Below, piece after piece: positions 17,816 to 26,973 of a stretch of 64,000 nt of DNA. Each line of letters begins with the position of its first letter. The first letter of the stretch is position 1. The translations under genes were made by a program, and so were the position numbers. Source of the DNA: Streptomyces sp. TRM68367 (GTDB lineage: Bacteria > Actinomycetota > Actinomycetes > Streptomycetales > Streptomycetaceae); the NCBI RefSeq assembly GCF_014495685.1, contig NZ_JACTVI010000001.1, positions 1 to 64,000 on the forward strand, given 5' to 3'. Below the pieces are notes generated by a model. The model was not told the DNA's origin. It ran no database searches and saw only the letters and a program-made list of their open reading frames with translations.

Positions 17816-19065
17816 GCGAGACGCCTGAGGACCCCAAGGACACGGCCGTGACCACTCCCGCGAAGAGCGACGGCGCCGAGCCGGGTACGGCGGGCGCGGC
17901 CACCCTCACCAAGGAGACCGCCCCCGGCGAGGTTCTGCTGAAGGTGACCGGCCTGCAGAAGCACTTCCCGATCCGCAAGGGCCTGCTCCAGCGGCAGGTC
18001 GGCGCGGTGCGCGCGGTCGACGGCATCGACTTCGAGGTGCGGTCCGGCGAGACGCTGGGCGTCGTGGGTGAGTCGGGCTGCGGCAAGTCGACCATGGGCC
18101 GGCTGATCACCCGCCTGCTGGAACCGACCGCCGGAACGGTCGAGTTCCAGGGCCGGGACATCACCCACCTCGGCGTCGGCGGCATGCGCCCGCTGCGCCG
18201 CGACGTGCAGATGATCTTCCAGGACCCGTACTCGTCGCTGAACCCGCGCCACACCATCGGCACGATCGTCGGCGCTCCCTTCCGGCTCCAGGGCGTCGAG
18301 CCCGAGGGCGGCATCAAGAAGGAAGTGCAGCGGATCCTGGAGGTCGTGGGGCTCAACCCCGAGCACTACAACCGCTATCCGCACGAGTTCTCCGGCGGCC
18401 AGCGCCAGCGCATCGGCATCGCCCGCGCGCTCGCGCTCAGCCCCCAGCTGGTCGTGGCCGACGAGCCGGTCTCCGCGCTGGACGTCTCCATCCAGGCGCA
18501 GGTGGTGAACCTGCTGGACGACCTCCAGCAGGAGCTGGGCCTGACGTACGTGATCATCGCGCACGACCTCTCGGTGGTCCGGCACGTCTCGGACCGGATC
18601 GCGGTGATGTACCTCGGCAAGATCGTCGAGCTGGCCGACCGCGACCAGCTGTACAAGGCGCCGATGCACCCGTACTCCAAGGCCCTGCTGTCCGCGGTGC
18701 CGATACCGGACCCGCGGCGCAGGTCGGCCAGGAGCGAGCGCATCCTGCTCAAGGGCGACGTGCCCTCGCCGATCTCCCCGCCGAGCGGCTGCCGCTTCCA
18801 CACCCGGTGCTGGAAGGCCACGGAGATCTGCCGGACCACCGAGCCCCCGCTGGTGGAGCTGCGCCCGGCGCAGCAGGTGGCCTGCCACCACCCGGAGAAC
18901 TTCGCGGACCAGCAGCCGCAGGACACCGTGCTGCTGACCGCGGCCAAGGAGGCGGCGGAGCTGGTGGCCGACGAGGTGCTGGCGGAGTCGGCGGAGACCT
19001 CGGCGGCTGTTGCGGCGGAGGCCACCAAGGACACCTCCGACACCACGGAGGGCGAGGACAAGTAA
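17812..19065 (+). CDS. oligopeptide ABC transporter ATP-binding protein (OppF/DppF type)
   Basis: A 417-residue ATPase with an extra Thr/Ala/Glu-rich N-terminal 40 residues. Walker A is GESGCGKS, the signature [15 protein letters not shown], Walker [12 protein letters not shown], and the C-terminal Cys cluster [16 protein letters not shown]. After about residue 365 there is an Ala/Glu/Thr-rich tail ([20 protein letters not shown]) not needed for the ATPase fold. It is the last gene of the transporter unit, overlapping oppD by 4 bases. Confidence 0.95.
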   Translation: MSETPEDPKDTAVTTPAKSDGAEPGTAGAATLTKETAPGEVLLKVTGLQKHFPIRKGLLQRQVGAVRAVDGIDFEVRSGETLGVVGESGCGKSTMGRLITRLLEPTAGTVEFQGRDITHLGVGGMRPLRRDVQMIFQDPYSSLNPRHTIGTIVGAPFRLQGVEPEGGIKKEVQRILEVVGLNPEHYNRYPHEFSGGQRQRIGIARALALSPQLVVADEPVSALDVSIQAQVVNLLDDLQQELGLTYVIIAHDLSVVRHVSDRIAVMYLGKIVELADRDQLYKAPMHPYSKALLSAVPIPDPRRRSARSERILLKGDVPSPISPPSGCRFHTRCWKATEICRTTEPPLVELRPAQQVACHHPENFADQQPQDTVLLTAAKEAAELVADEVLAESAETSAAVAAEATKDTSDTTEGEDK

Positions 19066-19107
19066 GTCCGATCGGGCCTCTGCCTTGGTTTGTAAGGCGG
19101 GGGCCCG

Positions 19108-19797
19108 ATGTTGCGTAAGAATGTCCGGGTGCTTCAGCAACTGTTCAGCCCGTCCGTCCAGCACACGCTCGACCTGGCCGGCATCTTCGTCTTCGCCATC
19201 TCCGGCGCGCTGCTGGCCGTGCGCAAGAACTTCGACGTCTTCGGTATCGCCGTCCTCGCCGAGGTCACCGCGCTGGGCGGCGGACTGTTCCGCGACGTGA
19301 TCATCGGGGCCGTGCCCCCGGCCGCTTTCACGGACCTGGGCTACTTCCTCACCCCGCTGTTCGCCGCCCTCCTGGTCTTCTTCCTGCACCCCCAGGTGGA
19401 GCGCATCCAGGCCGGCGTCAACGTCTTCGACGCGGCCGGCCTCGGCCTGTTCTGCGTGGCCGGGACGACCAAGGCGTACGAGTACGGCCTCAGCCTGACC
19501 GCCTCCGCCTGCCTGGGCCTGGCGACCGCGGTCGGCGGGGGCGTGCTGCGGGATGTGCTGGCCAACGAGGTGCCGTCGCTGCTGCGCTGGGACCGGGACC
19601 TGTACGCGGTCCCGGCGATGGTCGGCGCCACGCTGGTCGCGCTGTGCATCCGCTACGACGTGCTGAACCCGTTCACCAGCGGCCTCGCCGCGCTCACCGC
19701 CTTCGTCCTGCGCCTGCTCGCGCTGCGGTTCCACTGGCGAGCTCCGCGGGCGTGGAACCGCCGGTCGACGGTGCGCGAGGAACAGAGCCCCTCGTGA
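19108..19797 (+). CDS. TRIC-type cation channel family protein (UPF0126, YadS-like)
   Basis: A 229-residue membrane protein with about seven hydrophobic segments arranged as two related halves. Each half has a glycine-rich motif: ALGGGLFRDVIIG in the first and AVGGGVLRDVLANEVP in the second. These are the hallmarks of prokaryotic TRIC (UPF0126) trimeric channels. ATG 19108 follows AAGGCGG at 19094-19100. It is 42 bp after oppF and might be read from that operon. Its last 104 bases are overlapped by the convergent esterase gene. Confidence 0.9.
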   Translation: MLRKNVRVLQQLFSPSVQHTLDLAGIFVFAISGALLAVRKNFDVFGIAVLAEVTALGGGLFRDVIIGAVPPAAFTDLGYFLTPLFAALLVFFLHPQVERIQAGVNVFDAAGLGLFCVAGTTKAYEYGLSLTASACLGLATAVGGGVLRDVLANEVPSLLRWDRDLYAVPAMVGATLVALCIRYDVLNPFTSGLAALTAFVLRLLALRFHWRAPRAWNRRSTVREEQSPS

Positions 19798-20923
19798 GGT
19801 GGCCGATGCCCATCTCCTCGGTCAGCCAGCGGAACGCCGGGACCACCTGCGGCCGCCACAGCGCCATGGTGTGCCCGCCCGCGCTCTTCGGGATGTACAC
19901 CACGTGCACGGTCGTCGGCGCCTTCGCGATCTGCTCCAGGCCCAAGCCCGCCTCGTAGCCGTCGTGCGGCTGGCCGGAGATGTAGAGCGCGATCGGAGGT
20001 GGCGTGTGCGCCTTCCGGAGCAGCACGTACGGGTTGTTCGCGGCGCGCAGGGCCGGGCTCTGCGCGGCGAGCGAGGTGCGTTCGATGATCGGGTCGTTGT
20101 ATCCGGACATGCTGATGGCGGCCCGGTAGCGATCGGGGTGGGCAACGGCGAGCTTGGTCGCGCAGTGCCCGCCCGCCGAGTACCCGGCGGCCGCCCAGCC
20201 CTGCGGGGCGCGCTCCGCGCGGAAGTTGTCCATGACCATCATCGGGACGTCGATGCTCAGCCAGGTGTCGGCGTTCACCGTGCCCGGGATGTTGGCGCAG
20301 CCGGGGTCCACGCCGGCCAGCAGATTGGTGCGCGGCGCCACCAGGATGAACGGCGCGATCTGCCCCCTGCGCATCAGCCGCTGCAACTGCTCGTGTACAT
20401 GCAGTGAGCCGAACCAGGCCTTCGCCGAGCCGGGGTAGCCCGACAGCAGTTCCACCACCGGGAACCTGTGGTGGCGGTAGGCGGGCTCGTGGTACTGCGG
20501 CGGCAGCCACACGTAGACCTCGGCGTTCACACCCGACACCCGGCCCTTGAGCTGGGTGACGCGCACTCCGTCGTCGGCCCGCATGCCCGGCCCGCTGGCC
20601 GGCCTGAACGTCTGCCGGACCTTGGGCAGCTTCTTCAGCGAGATGCCGCCCGTGCCGTTGGCCCCCAGGTTCGCGGCCTGTTGCACATGGTTGCCCGTGC
20701 CGAGCAGGTCGGCCCAGTTGTCGTACAGGTTGTTCTGGTTGTTGACCAGCACGAACACGAGGGCCACGGCCGTGCCCTGGGCGAACAGCAGCATCAGCGT
20801 CCGGGCCGCGGCCCGCAGCGCCTGGGGTCCCCGGACCCGCGACCACAGGGCCAGCGGCAGCACCAGGGCGACGACGGACAGCACCATCAACGTGTAGAGG
20901 AACGGAGTCCCGGTGAGGCTCAT
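19694..20923 (-). CDS. membrane-anchored esterase (esterase D/mycolyltransferase-like)
   Basis: A 409-residue protein. Hydrophobic segments at about 5-25 and 40-60 anchor it, and an extracytoplasmic alpha/beta-hydrolase domain follows. The nucleophile elbow is GYSAGG with the serine in G-x-S-x-G, a conserved Asp follows near SGQPHDGYEAG, and a catalytic His lies in KSAGGHTMALW. Streptomyces lack mycolates, so an esterase or acyl-transfer role is more likely than mycolylation. The C-terminal ~35 residues are encoded antisense to the TRIC gene and look unstructured. The start is MSLTGTPF at 20923; MSALARNP at 20974 is possible. Confidence 0.82.
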   Translation of the reverse strand: MSLTGTPFLYTLMVLSVVALVLPLALWSRVRGPQALRAAARTLMLLFAQGTAVALVFVLVNNQNNLYDNWADLLGTGNHVQQAANLGANGTGGISLKKLPKVRQTFRPASGPGMRADDGVRVTQLKGRVSGVNAEVYVWLPPQYHEPAYRHHRFPVVELLSGYPGSAKAWFGSLHVHEQLQRLMRRGQIAPFILVAPRTNLLAGVDPGCANIPGTVNADTWLSIDVPMMVMDNFRAERAPQGWAAAGYSAGGHCATKLAVAHPDRYRAAISMSGYNDPIIERTSLAAQSPALRAANNPYVLLRKAHTPPPIALYISGQPHDGYEAGLGLEQIAKAPTTVHVVYIPKSAGGHTMALWRPQVVPAFRWLTEEMGIGHLTRGSVPRAPSTGGSTPAELASGTAARAGAGRRR

Positions 20924-21047
20924 GTCCCTACAGAGGGTGGAGAGGCACCTCGGGTTTCTGGCGAGTGCGGACACTTACCGGGAAATTGCCCGGGTCTCAC
21001 TTCTCTCAAAGCTACCGCTTAGTAGTTTCCTGTTGTACCGTTCACGC

Positions 21048-21899
21048 ATGTCCGAAGCAGCTACCCTGCCGGTTGCCATCGGCGACAGCGAGTTCGACCG
21101 TGACACGGCGGTGACGCTGCGCGAGCCCGGCGTCTATGACATCGACCTGTCCGCCGGCTGGACGATCATCAACGCCGTCAACGGCGGCTACCTGCTGGCC
21201 GTCCTAGGCCGCGCCCTGGCGGACACGCTGCCGCACCCCGACCCGTTCACGATCTCGGCGCACTACCTCACCGCGTCCCGGCCGGGCCCCGCGGTCGTCC
21301 GCACCGACGTCGCCCGCACGGGCCGGACCCTGTCCACCGGCCAGGCCTCCCTCTTCCAGTACGACGAGCAGGGCCGCGAGGTCGAGCGTATCCGCGTCCT
21401 CGCCTCGTACGGCGACCTGTCGGCGTTGCCGGACGACGTCCGTACGACGGCGAAGCCGCCCGCGATCCCGCCGCTGAACCAGTGCCTCGGCCCCGACGAC
21501 GGACCGGTCTCTGTCTCCGGCAGCTCGGCCCTCGTCGACCGCCTGATGATCAAACTCGACCCCGCCACGCTGGGTTGGGCCCTCGGTCAGCCCTCCGGCA
21601 AGGGCGAGACGCGCGCCTGGTTCGGCCTCGCGGACGGCCGAGACGCCGACCCCTTCTCACTCCTGCTCGCGGTGGACGCCCTACCGCCGACCGCCTTCGA
21701 CCTGGGCATCTCCGGCTGGGTACCCACGGTAGAACTCACCGCCCACATCCGCTCCCACCCAGCCCCGGGCCCCCTGCGCGTCTCCATCACCACCCGCAAC
21801 CTGGCCGGCGGCTTCCTGGAGGAGGACGCGGAGGTCTGGGACAGCAGGGACCGGCTGGTCGCTCAGTCGCGGCAACTGGCGAGGGTGCGCCTGACGTGA
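21048..21899 (+). CDS. thioesterase family protein (acyl-CoA thioesterase II/TesB-like double hotdog)
   Basis: A 283-residue protein with a tandem hotdog layout. The first half has VYDIDLSAGWTIINAVNGGYLL and DPFTISAHYLTASRPG; the second has WFGLADGRDADPFSLLLAVD and the conserved D-A-L-P-P segment. Such enzymes hydrolyse acyl-CoA thioesters, and the substrate is unknown. ATG 21048 follows a short, AT-richer leader divergent from the esterase gene. The upstream frame lacks coding bias. Confidence 0.82.
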   Translation: MSEAATLPVAIGDSEFDRDTAVTLREPGVYDIDLSAGWTIINAVNGGYLLAVLGRALADTLPHPDPFTISAHYLTASRPGPAVVRTDVARTGRTLSTGQASLFQYDEQGREVERIRVLASYGDLSALPDDVRTTAKPPAIPPLNQCLGPDDGPVSVSGSSALVDRLMIKLDPATLGWALGQPSGKGETRAWFGLADGRDADPFSLLLAVDALPPTAFDLGISGWVPTVELTAHIRSHPAPGPLRVSITTRNLAGGFLEEDAEVWDSRDRLVAQSRQLARVRLT

Positions 21900-22087
21900 C
21901 GCAGCCGCGGGCGGCGGTGCGTAGCTGGCGGGCCGATCTGCCGTAACTGCGGGCGCGCGCATGCCGCACCCACACATGGCGACGGGCCCCATCGGCAAGC
22001 AGCCCACCGCCCGCGCAGCCGACGCGCAACCGCATCCGTAACCGCGGGCCCGCGCAGCCGTCGTAGCTGTGGGCCGCCGCATCCGCC

Positions 22088-22212
22088 GTAGCTGCGGGCA
22101 GTCGTGCCCCCCAGTGCCTCAAGGGGCCTGGGAGGCACCCCCAGGGCGGCACGGCTGGGCGCAGCGGCGCCCCGCCGGCGCGGGCGAGCGAAACCCACCC
22201 CCGGCCCACACC
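22088..22212 (+). repeat. dispersed Streptomyces intergenic repeat, copy A
   Basis: The sequence from GTAGCTGCGGGCAGTCGTGC to CCCACCCCCGGCCCACACC matches the stretch at 50476-50568 over most of its length. Copy A carries an extra ~35-bp palindromic insert at about 22109-22143 in which GTGCCTC pairs with GAGGCAC. It contains no gene. Confidence 0.6.
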
Positions 22213-22460
22213 TACGCGGGGCGCCTGGCGAGCGGGGTCCGGTTGGCGTGGTCGACGTGCGGTGTCCCGTCCAGGCCGGGCTGCACGCCCATGCCCGGGC
22301 CCGCACCTACGCGGGGTGCCTGGCGAGCGGGGTCCGGTTGGCGTGGTCGACGCGCGGTGTCCCGTCCAGGCCGGGCTGCACGCCCATGCCCGGGCCAGCC
22401 GCAACGCGGGGTGCCCGGCGAGCGGGTCCAGCCGACGCAGTCAACTCACGGCACCCCGTC
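22209..22460 (+). repeat. 95-bp tandem repeat, two full units and a diverged third
   Basis: Unit 1 at 22209-22303 and unit 2 at 22304-22398 differ at only a few positions. A partial, more diverged unit starts at about 22399. Each unit contains GGCGAGCGGGGTCCGGTTGG. The gene-free stretch 21900-22520 consists of these repeats, dispersed repeat copy A and shorter degenerate units around 21905-22090. Confidence 0.8.
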
Positions 22461-22520
22461 GACGGCCGGCAAGCGCCCCCACCCCCGGCCGGCAACAAGC
22501 CCACACGGGACCCTGGTGCC

Positions 22521-23498
22521 GTGAAGTCCGACCGCCTCCTCTCGATCCTCCTGCTCCTGCAGACCCGCGGCCGCGTCCCGGCCCACGAACTCGCCGACCG
22601 GCTCGAGGTATCGGTCCGCACGATCTACCGGGACATCGAGGCCCTGTCCACCGCCGGTGTCCCGGTCTACGCCGAACGCGGTCGGCACGGCGGCATCGAA
22701 CTGCTCGCCGGCTTCCGCACCGACGTCACCGGCCTCACCGCCGACGAGTCCCGCGCACTGTTCGTCCTCGCCGCACAGGGCGCCCACGCCGCCCTCGGCC
22801 TGGACACAGCCATCGCCTCCGCCCTGCGCAAGGTGATGGCCGCACTGCCGGCCCCGCACCGCCCGGCCGCCGAGGTCACCTCCCGCCGCATCCTGGTCGA
22901 CGCCACCCGCTGGAAGGGCGGCCCCCAGCCAGCCGCAGACCTGGACACCCTCCAGGACGCGGTCTTCACCGACCGCCGCCTGCGCCTGCGCTACCGGCAC
23001 AGCGACACCCCGCAGGCACGGACGTACACGGTCGACCCGTACGGCCTGGTCTCCAAGGCCGGCGTCTGGTACCTCGTCGCCGACCGGCGCGGCACACCCC
23101 GCCTCTTCCGCGCCGACCGCGTGCACTCCGCACAGCTCCTCGACGACCCCGTACGACGCCGGCCGGGCGTCGAACTCGCCGATGTCTGGGAGGCGCTCCG
23201 CCGCCAGGTGGAGGAACGCCCCGGCGGCCTGGACGTCACCGTACGCGTCCACCGCGACCGCCTCGACCTGTTCCGCCGCCTGCTCGCCTCCTGGCTGGTC
23301 GCGCCGCCGCATGATGACGGCGACGGCGAGTGGGTGACCGCCCACCTGGCGTTCGGCCTCGTCGGCGAGTCCCGCCAACTGCTGATGTTCGCCGACCAGG
23401 TGGAGGTCCTCGCCCCGCCCGAGGTACGCGACGAACTGGCCCGGGCGGCGGCGTCCGTCACGGACCTGTACCAGCCGCGGCAACGCCCCCAGGGATAG
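22521..23498 (+). CDS. HTH/WYL-domain transcriptional regulator (YafY/DeoR-like)
   Basis: A 325-residue regulator. An N-terminal winged HTH (about 1-60; HELADRLEVSVRTIYRDIEAL) is followed by a WYL domain, visible as YTVDPYGLVSKAGVWYLVAD, and a C-terminal WCX region. WYL domains bind nucleic-acid-related or other ligands and regulate stress and defence genes. GTG 22521 (MKSDRLLSILLLLQ) is chosen because the domain begins at once; the upstream open frame runs through repeats. No neighbouring target is obvious. Confidence 0.88.
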   Translation: MKSDRLLSILLLLQTRGRVPAHELADRLEVSVRTIYRDIEALSTAGVPVYAERGRHGGIELLAGFRTDVTGLTADESRALFVLAAQGAHAALGLDTAIASALRKVMAALPAPHRPAAEVTSRRILVDATRWKGGPQPAADLDTLQDAVFTDRRLRLRYRHSDTPQARTYTVDPYGLVSKAGVWYLVADRRGTPRLFRADRVHSAQLLDDPVRRRPGVELADVWEALRRQVEERPGGLDVTVRVHRDRLDLFRRLLASWLVAPPHDDGDGEWVTAHLAFGLVGESRQLLMFADQVEVLAPPEVRDELARAAASVTDLYQPRQRPQG

Positions 23499-23590
23499 CA
23501 GCCCAGGCCGGACCGCCACCCTTGCGGCCGCTTTGCCGCGCGCACAGGCCCGCGGCAGGTCGCCTACAACTCTCCCCTGAGCGATGTTGG

Positions 23591-23713
23591 TTGAGTGCCC
23601 GCCTCAGAACCCCCTCAGCCCTGGCCGCCTGCGGCTCGAGTGACTCGTCGTCCTCCTCGATGACCGGCGGAAACGGCGGCTCCGGGAAGCAGCGACGCGG
23701 GCGGGTGCCCTCC
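23591..23713 (+). pseudogene. possible lipoprotein-signal remnant
   Basis: A frame from TTG 23591 reads LRTPSALAACGSSDSSSSS then MTGGNGGSG. This resembles the lipobox and Ser/Gly linker of a Streptomyces lipoprotein, but it lacks a proper hydrophobic core or start and runs into the convergent TetR gene. It is probably the decayed start of a lost gene; chance cannot be excluded. The rest of 23499-23713 shows nothing else. Confidence 0.25.
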
Positions 23714-24340
23714 TCAGTCCCGCCAGTGATGCCGGCCGATGCTGATCAGCCGTAGCTGACGGGTCGCCAGCCGGGTGACCCGCTCCCGCTCCTGCGCCGG
23801 AGACTCCAGCGTCTCCAGGAACAGCGAGGCCGTGATCAGCATCTGGTCGACGTACAGGTGCGCGAGCATGTGCAGGTCGTCGTCGGTCCAGCCCGCGGAC
23901 ACCGGGTCCTTGGCCAGCTCGGCCTTGACCTCCTCGGCGAACCGCGCGAGTTGGGACCGTATGGCCTCCCGTACCGGCTGAACCCCGCCATGTCGTTCAC
24001 GGGCGATAAACCGGACATGTGCGGGGTGCGCGTCCACATGACCGGCGATCAGTTCGATGGCGCGCGCGATGCGCCGCTCGCTGTCGCCGGTCGTGGACAC
24101 CGTCGTCCGGATCATCGGGTGCAGGCTGCCCAGCGCCTCCTCCACGAGCGCCACGCCGAGATCGGCCGTGGAACGGAAGTGCCGGTAGAAGGCCGTCGGC
24201 GCGACGCCGACGGCACGGGTGACCTCGCGCAGGCCCAGACTGCTCAGGCTCTGCTCCTCCAGCAGGCCCAGTGCCGCGTCCAGGAGCGCCTGCCGGGTCC
24301 TCTGCTTCTGGGTCTGCCGGATGCCGAGGGTGTGACTCAT
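23714..24340 (-). CDS. TetR-family transcriptional regulator (FabR-like)
   Basis: A 208-residue repressor. The N-terminal HTH spans about 15-60 (SLSSLGLREVTRAVGVAPTA followed by FYRHF). The ligand domain is of the kind seen in regulators of membrane-lipid genes. It is divergent from two small membrane-protein genes, with two similar inverted sites in the shared 120-bp promoter region, so it most likely represses itself and those genes. ATG 24340. Confidence 0.88.
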   Translation of the reverse strand: MSHTLGIRQTQKQRTRQALLDAALGLLEEQSLSSLGLREVTRAVGVAPTAFYRHFRSTADLGVALVEEALGSLHPMIRTTVSTTGDSERRIARAIELIAGHVDAHPAHVRFIARERHGGVQPVREAIRSQLARFAEEVKAELAKDPVSAGWTDDDLHMLAHLYVDQMLITASLFLETLESPAQERERVTRLATRQLRLISIGRHHWRD

Positions 24341-24348
24341 ACCATGCA

Positions 24349-24420
24349 GTTAACAACTGTTCTCTGGAATTGGAAAGTCGTGCGGCGCGCTAGACTAAGT
24401 AGTCAGTGAACAGCTGTAAC
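24349..24420. promoter_or_regulatory. divergent promoter with two related inverted sites (probable TetR operator)
   Basis: GTTAACAACTGTTCTC at 24349-24364 and GTGAACAGCTGTAAC at 24406-24420 are near reverse complements, sharing GAACAG-YTGT-AAC. One abuts the tetR start, the other sits at the rightward leader. A possible rightward promoter is TTGGAA (24370-24375) with TAGACT (24391-24396). The region is AT-rich relative to its surroundings. Confidence 0.5.
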
Positions 24421-24460
24421 AACAACCGTTCACCGAGACTTGACTGAGAGGTTTCATCCG

Positions 24461-24628
24461 ATGCTGTTCCTCGTCGCAGCGCTCCTGCTGCTGGGCGTCG
24501 TCATGGGCACCGTGGCCCACGCACCGCTCGCCTTCTCCGTCGCCACCGGCGCCGTCATCGCCGTCTGGCTCGGCATTTTCGCCCTCCGCGAGCGGCACGG
24601 CCGCCACCGCGGTACGTCCGCCCACTGA
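24461..24628 (+). CDS. small two-helix membrane protein
   Basis: A 55-residue protein with two hydrophobic segments (about 1-20 and 28-45) and a basic His/Arg tail (RERHGRHRGTSAH). ATG 24461 is preceded by GAGAGG at 24446-24451. The function is unknown. Its position just across the operator from tetR, followed by a second small membrane protein, suggests a membrane-homeostasis role under that repressor. Confidence 0.7.
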   Translation: MLFLVAALLLLGVVMGTVAHAPLAFSVATGAVIAVWLGIFALRERHGRHRGTSAH

Positions 24629-24647
24629 CCCTCGGGAGCCGATCACC

Positions 24648-24914
24648 ATGCAACTCACCGCACCGGCACGCCGCCGCACCGGCCTGCGCGACACCGACGG
24701 AATGGCCGTCGCGTCCTTCGTCCTGGGCCTGCTGGGCCTGCTGGTCCTCAACGTCTTCCTCGGCCCCATCGCCATCACCCTCGCGAGCCTGGCGCTGTGG
24801 CGGGGGACGGCCCGCAAGGGCCGCGCCTACCTGGGCCTGGGCCTGGGCGTCGCCGACCTTCTGGTCCTGGCCGCGTTCATGCAGGCGGACCACTCGATCT
24901 CCTGGAGCTTCTGA
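24648..24914 (+). CDS. DUF4190 small membrane protein
   Basis: An 88-residue protein of DUF4190 type. A polar N-terminus leads to DGMAVASFVLGLLGLLVLNV and a second helix (AYLGLGLGVADLLVLAAFMQ). The family is common in actinobacteria and its function is unknown. It is 19 bp downstream of the previous small gene, with GGGAG ahead of the ATG, so the two form an operon. Confidence 0.75.
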   Translation: MQLTAPARRRTGLRDTDGMAVASFVLGLLGLLVLNVFLGPIAITLASLALWRGTARKGRAYLGLGLGVADLLVLAAFMQADHSISWSF

Positions 24915-24993
24915 GCGCAGGCCGGACGACGGCGGCAACCCCGGCCAGCCGGTCTGAGGTTCGTCGACCGGTCGCCGTAGAATCGGCCTCACC

Positions 24994-26163
24994 ATGGCAT
25001 ACCTCGACCACGCCGCGACGACCCCGATGCTCCCGGAGGCGGCAGAGGCACTCACCGCCCAGCTCGGGATCACCGGCAACGCCTCCTCCCTCCACGCATC
25101 CGGCCGCAAGGCCCGCCGCACGGTCGAGGAAGCCCGCGAAACCCTCGCCGAAGCCCTCGGCGCCCGCCCCAGCGAGGTCGTCCTCACCTCCGGCGGCACC
25201 GAGGCCGACAACCTCGCCGTCAAGGGTCTGTTCTGGGCCCGCCGCAACGCCGACCCGGCCCGCACCCGGGTCCTGGCCAGCCCCGTCGAGCACCACGCCG
25301 TCCTGGACGCGGTCCACTGGCTCGGCGAGCACGAGGGCGCCACCGTCGAGTACCTCCCGGTCGACTCCTGCGGCCGAGTCCAGCCCGAGGTGCTGCGCGA
25401 GGCGATAACGCGCAACCCCGACGATGTCGCCCTGGCCACGGTCATGTGGGCGAACAACGAGATCGGCACGATCATGCCGGTCCGCGAACTGGCGAACGTG
25501 GCAAGCGAGTTCGGCATCCCGCTGCACGCCGACGCGGTCCAGGCCGTCGGCCAGCTCCCGGTCGACTTCGCCGCCTCCGGCCTCGCCGCGATGACGGTTT
25601 CCGGCCACAAGATCGGCGGCCCGTACGGCATCGGCGCGCTGCTCCTCGGCCGCGAGTACACACCCGTACCCGTCCTGCACGGCGGCGGCCAGGAACGGCA
25701 TGTGCGCTCCGGCACCCTCGCCGTCCCCGCCATCGCCTCCTTCGCGGTCGCCGGCCGGCTGGCCGCCGAGCGGCGCGAGTGGTTCGCACGGGAGATCGGC
25801 GCCCTGCGCGACGACCTGATCGAGGCGGTCCGTACGGCGGTCCCCGACGCGATCCTCGGCGGCGACCCGGCACCCGAAGGCCGCCTCCCGGCCAACGCGC
25901 ACTTCACCTTCCCCGGCTGCGAGGGCGACTCCCTTCTCCTCCTCCTGGACGCCCAGGGCATCGAGTGCTCCACCGGCTCCGCCTGCACCGCCGGCATCGC
26001 CCAGCCCAGCCACGTCCTCCTGGCCACCGGCACCCCACCGGACCTGGCCCGCGGCACCCTCCGCTTCTCCCTCGGCCACACCTCCTCAACGGCCGACATC
26101 GAGGCCCTCGCGAAGGCGATCGGGCCGGCGGTGGAACGGGCGCGGGCGGCGGGGCTGACGTAA
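24994..26163 (+). CDS. iscS: cysteine desulfurase
   Basis: A 389-residue class V aminotransferase-fold PLP enzyme removing sulfur from cysteine as an enzyme persulfide. The N-terminal YLDHAATTP is typical. The PLP lysine is Lys206 in [10 protein letters not shown], and the persulfide Cys331 lies in [11 protein letters not shown]. This is the NifS/IscS type. mnmA lies less than 1 kb downstream on the same strand, which makes this the likely sulfur donor for tRNA thiolation. The intervening gene runs the other way. Confidence 0.93.
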   Translation: MAYLDHAATTPMLPEAAEALTAQLGITGNASSLHASGRKARRTVEEARETLAEALGARPSEVVLTSGGTEADNLAVKGLFWARRNADPARTRVLASPVEHHAVLDAVHWLGEHEGATVEYLPVDSCGRVQPEVLREAITRNPDDVALATVMWANNEIGTIMPVRELANVASEFGIPLHADAVQAVGQLPVDFAASGLAAMTVSGHKIGGPYGIGALLLGREYTPVPVLHGGGQERHVRSGTLAVPAIASFAVAGRLAAERREWFAREIGALRDDLIEAVRTAVPDAILGGDPAPEGRLPANAHFTFPGCEGDSLLLLLDAQGIECSTGSACTAGIAQPSHVLLATGTPPDLARGTLRFSLGHTSSTADIEALAKAIGPAVERARAAGLT

Positions 26164-26199
26164 GGCGGCGGCCGACGCAGAGGACCGGCGCACCGCCGG

Positions 26200-26913
26200 T
26201 CAGGCCGACGTGGACCGAGGCGTCGTGGCCGGTGACGCGGAGGTCCTGCTCGCCTCGCGCACCAGGCGCATGTACCGGTGCCAGTCCCAGTGCGGGCCAG
26301 GGTCGGTGTGGTCCGTGCCCGGCACCTCTACATGGCCGATGATGTGCTCTCGGTCGACGGGGATGTCGTACCGCGCGCATATCCGGGCCGTCAGCCGCGC
26401 CGATGCCTCGTACATCTCGTCCGTGAGGTCCTCGGGACGGTCCACGAAGCCCTCGTGCTCGATGCCGACGCTCCGCTCGTTGTAGTCGCGGTTGCCCGCG
26501 TGGTACGCCACGTCCAGCTCGCGGATCATCTGCGCGATGCGCCCGTCCTGGCCGACGATGTAGTGGGCCGCGGCCTGGTGGCCCGGGTCCTGGAAGGCCT
26601 TCACCGCGCTGTCGAAGCTGCCCTGGGTGACATGGATGATCACCATGTCGATGCCGAAGTCGTCCGGCCGGTCCGCGCGCCGCCAGTTCGCATCCGACGC
26701 CGCCAGCCACTGGGCGCCCCGGTAGTCGACCTCGCCCGGCTTGCGCGGCTTCTCCACGCCGGGCGCGCGCCACCACAGGCGGCCCAGCTCGTCACGGGCC
26801 AGCACGGCCGTGCCCACGGCGGCCGCCGTCCCGCCGATCAGCAGGGCACGCCGCCCGATCCGCCGGTCCGTGTCCCCGGATGCCCTGTCCCTGGATGCTC
26901 TTCTCGCCCCCAT
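26200..26913 (-). CDS. exported N-acetylmuramoyl-L-alanine amidase (Amidase_2)
   Basis: A 237-residue protein. The N-terminus has a twin-arginine-like signal ([19 protein letters not shown]). The amidase_2/PGRP domain follows: [11 protein letters not shown] supplies one zinc His, [10 protein letters not shown] is a core strand, and [15 protein letters not shown] supplies the second His and the Asp. It should cleave the bond between MurNAc and the stem peptide. ATG 26913 leaves a 60-bp divergent gap to mnmA. The long frame upstream is only the antisense of mnmA. Confidence 0.88.
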   Translation of the reverse strand: MGARRASRDRASGDTDRRIGRRALLIGGTAAAVGTAVLARDELGRLWWRAPGVEKPRKPGEVDYRGAQWLAASDANWRRADRPDDFGIDMVIIHVTQGSFDSAVKAFQDPGHQAAAHYIVGQDGRIAQMIRELDVAYHAGNRDYNERSVGIEHEGFVDRPEDLTDEMYEASARLTARICARYDIPVDREHIIGHVEVPGTDHTDPGPHWDWHRYMRLVREASRTSASPATTPRSTSA

Positions 26914-26973
26914 GTGATCGTCAACGGATACTCGCGGGCCCGGGTTCCCACGCCCCCGTACCCTGGAAGAGTT

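Noticed and set aside
22209..22460. CRISPR-like array
   Set aside because: The repeat units are 95 bp and contiguous, with no short repeats separated by unique spacers and no cas genes.
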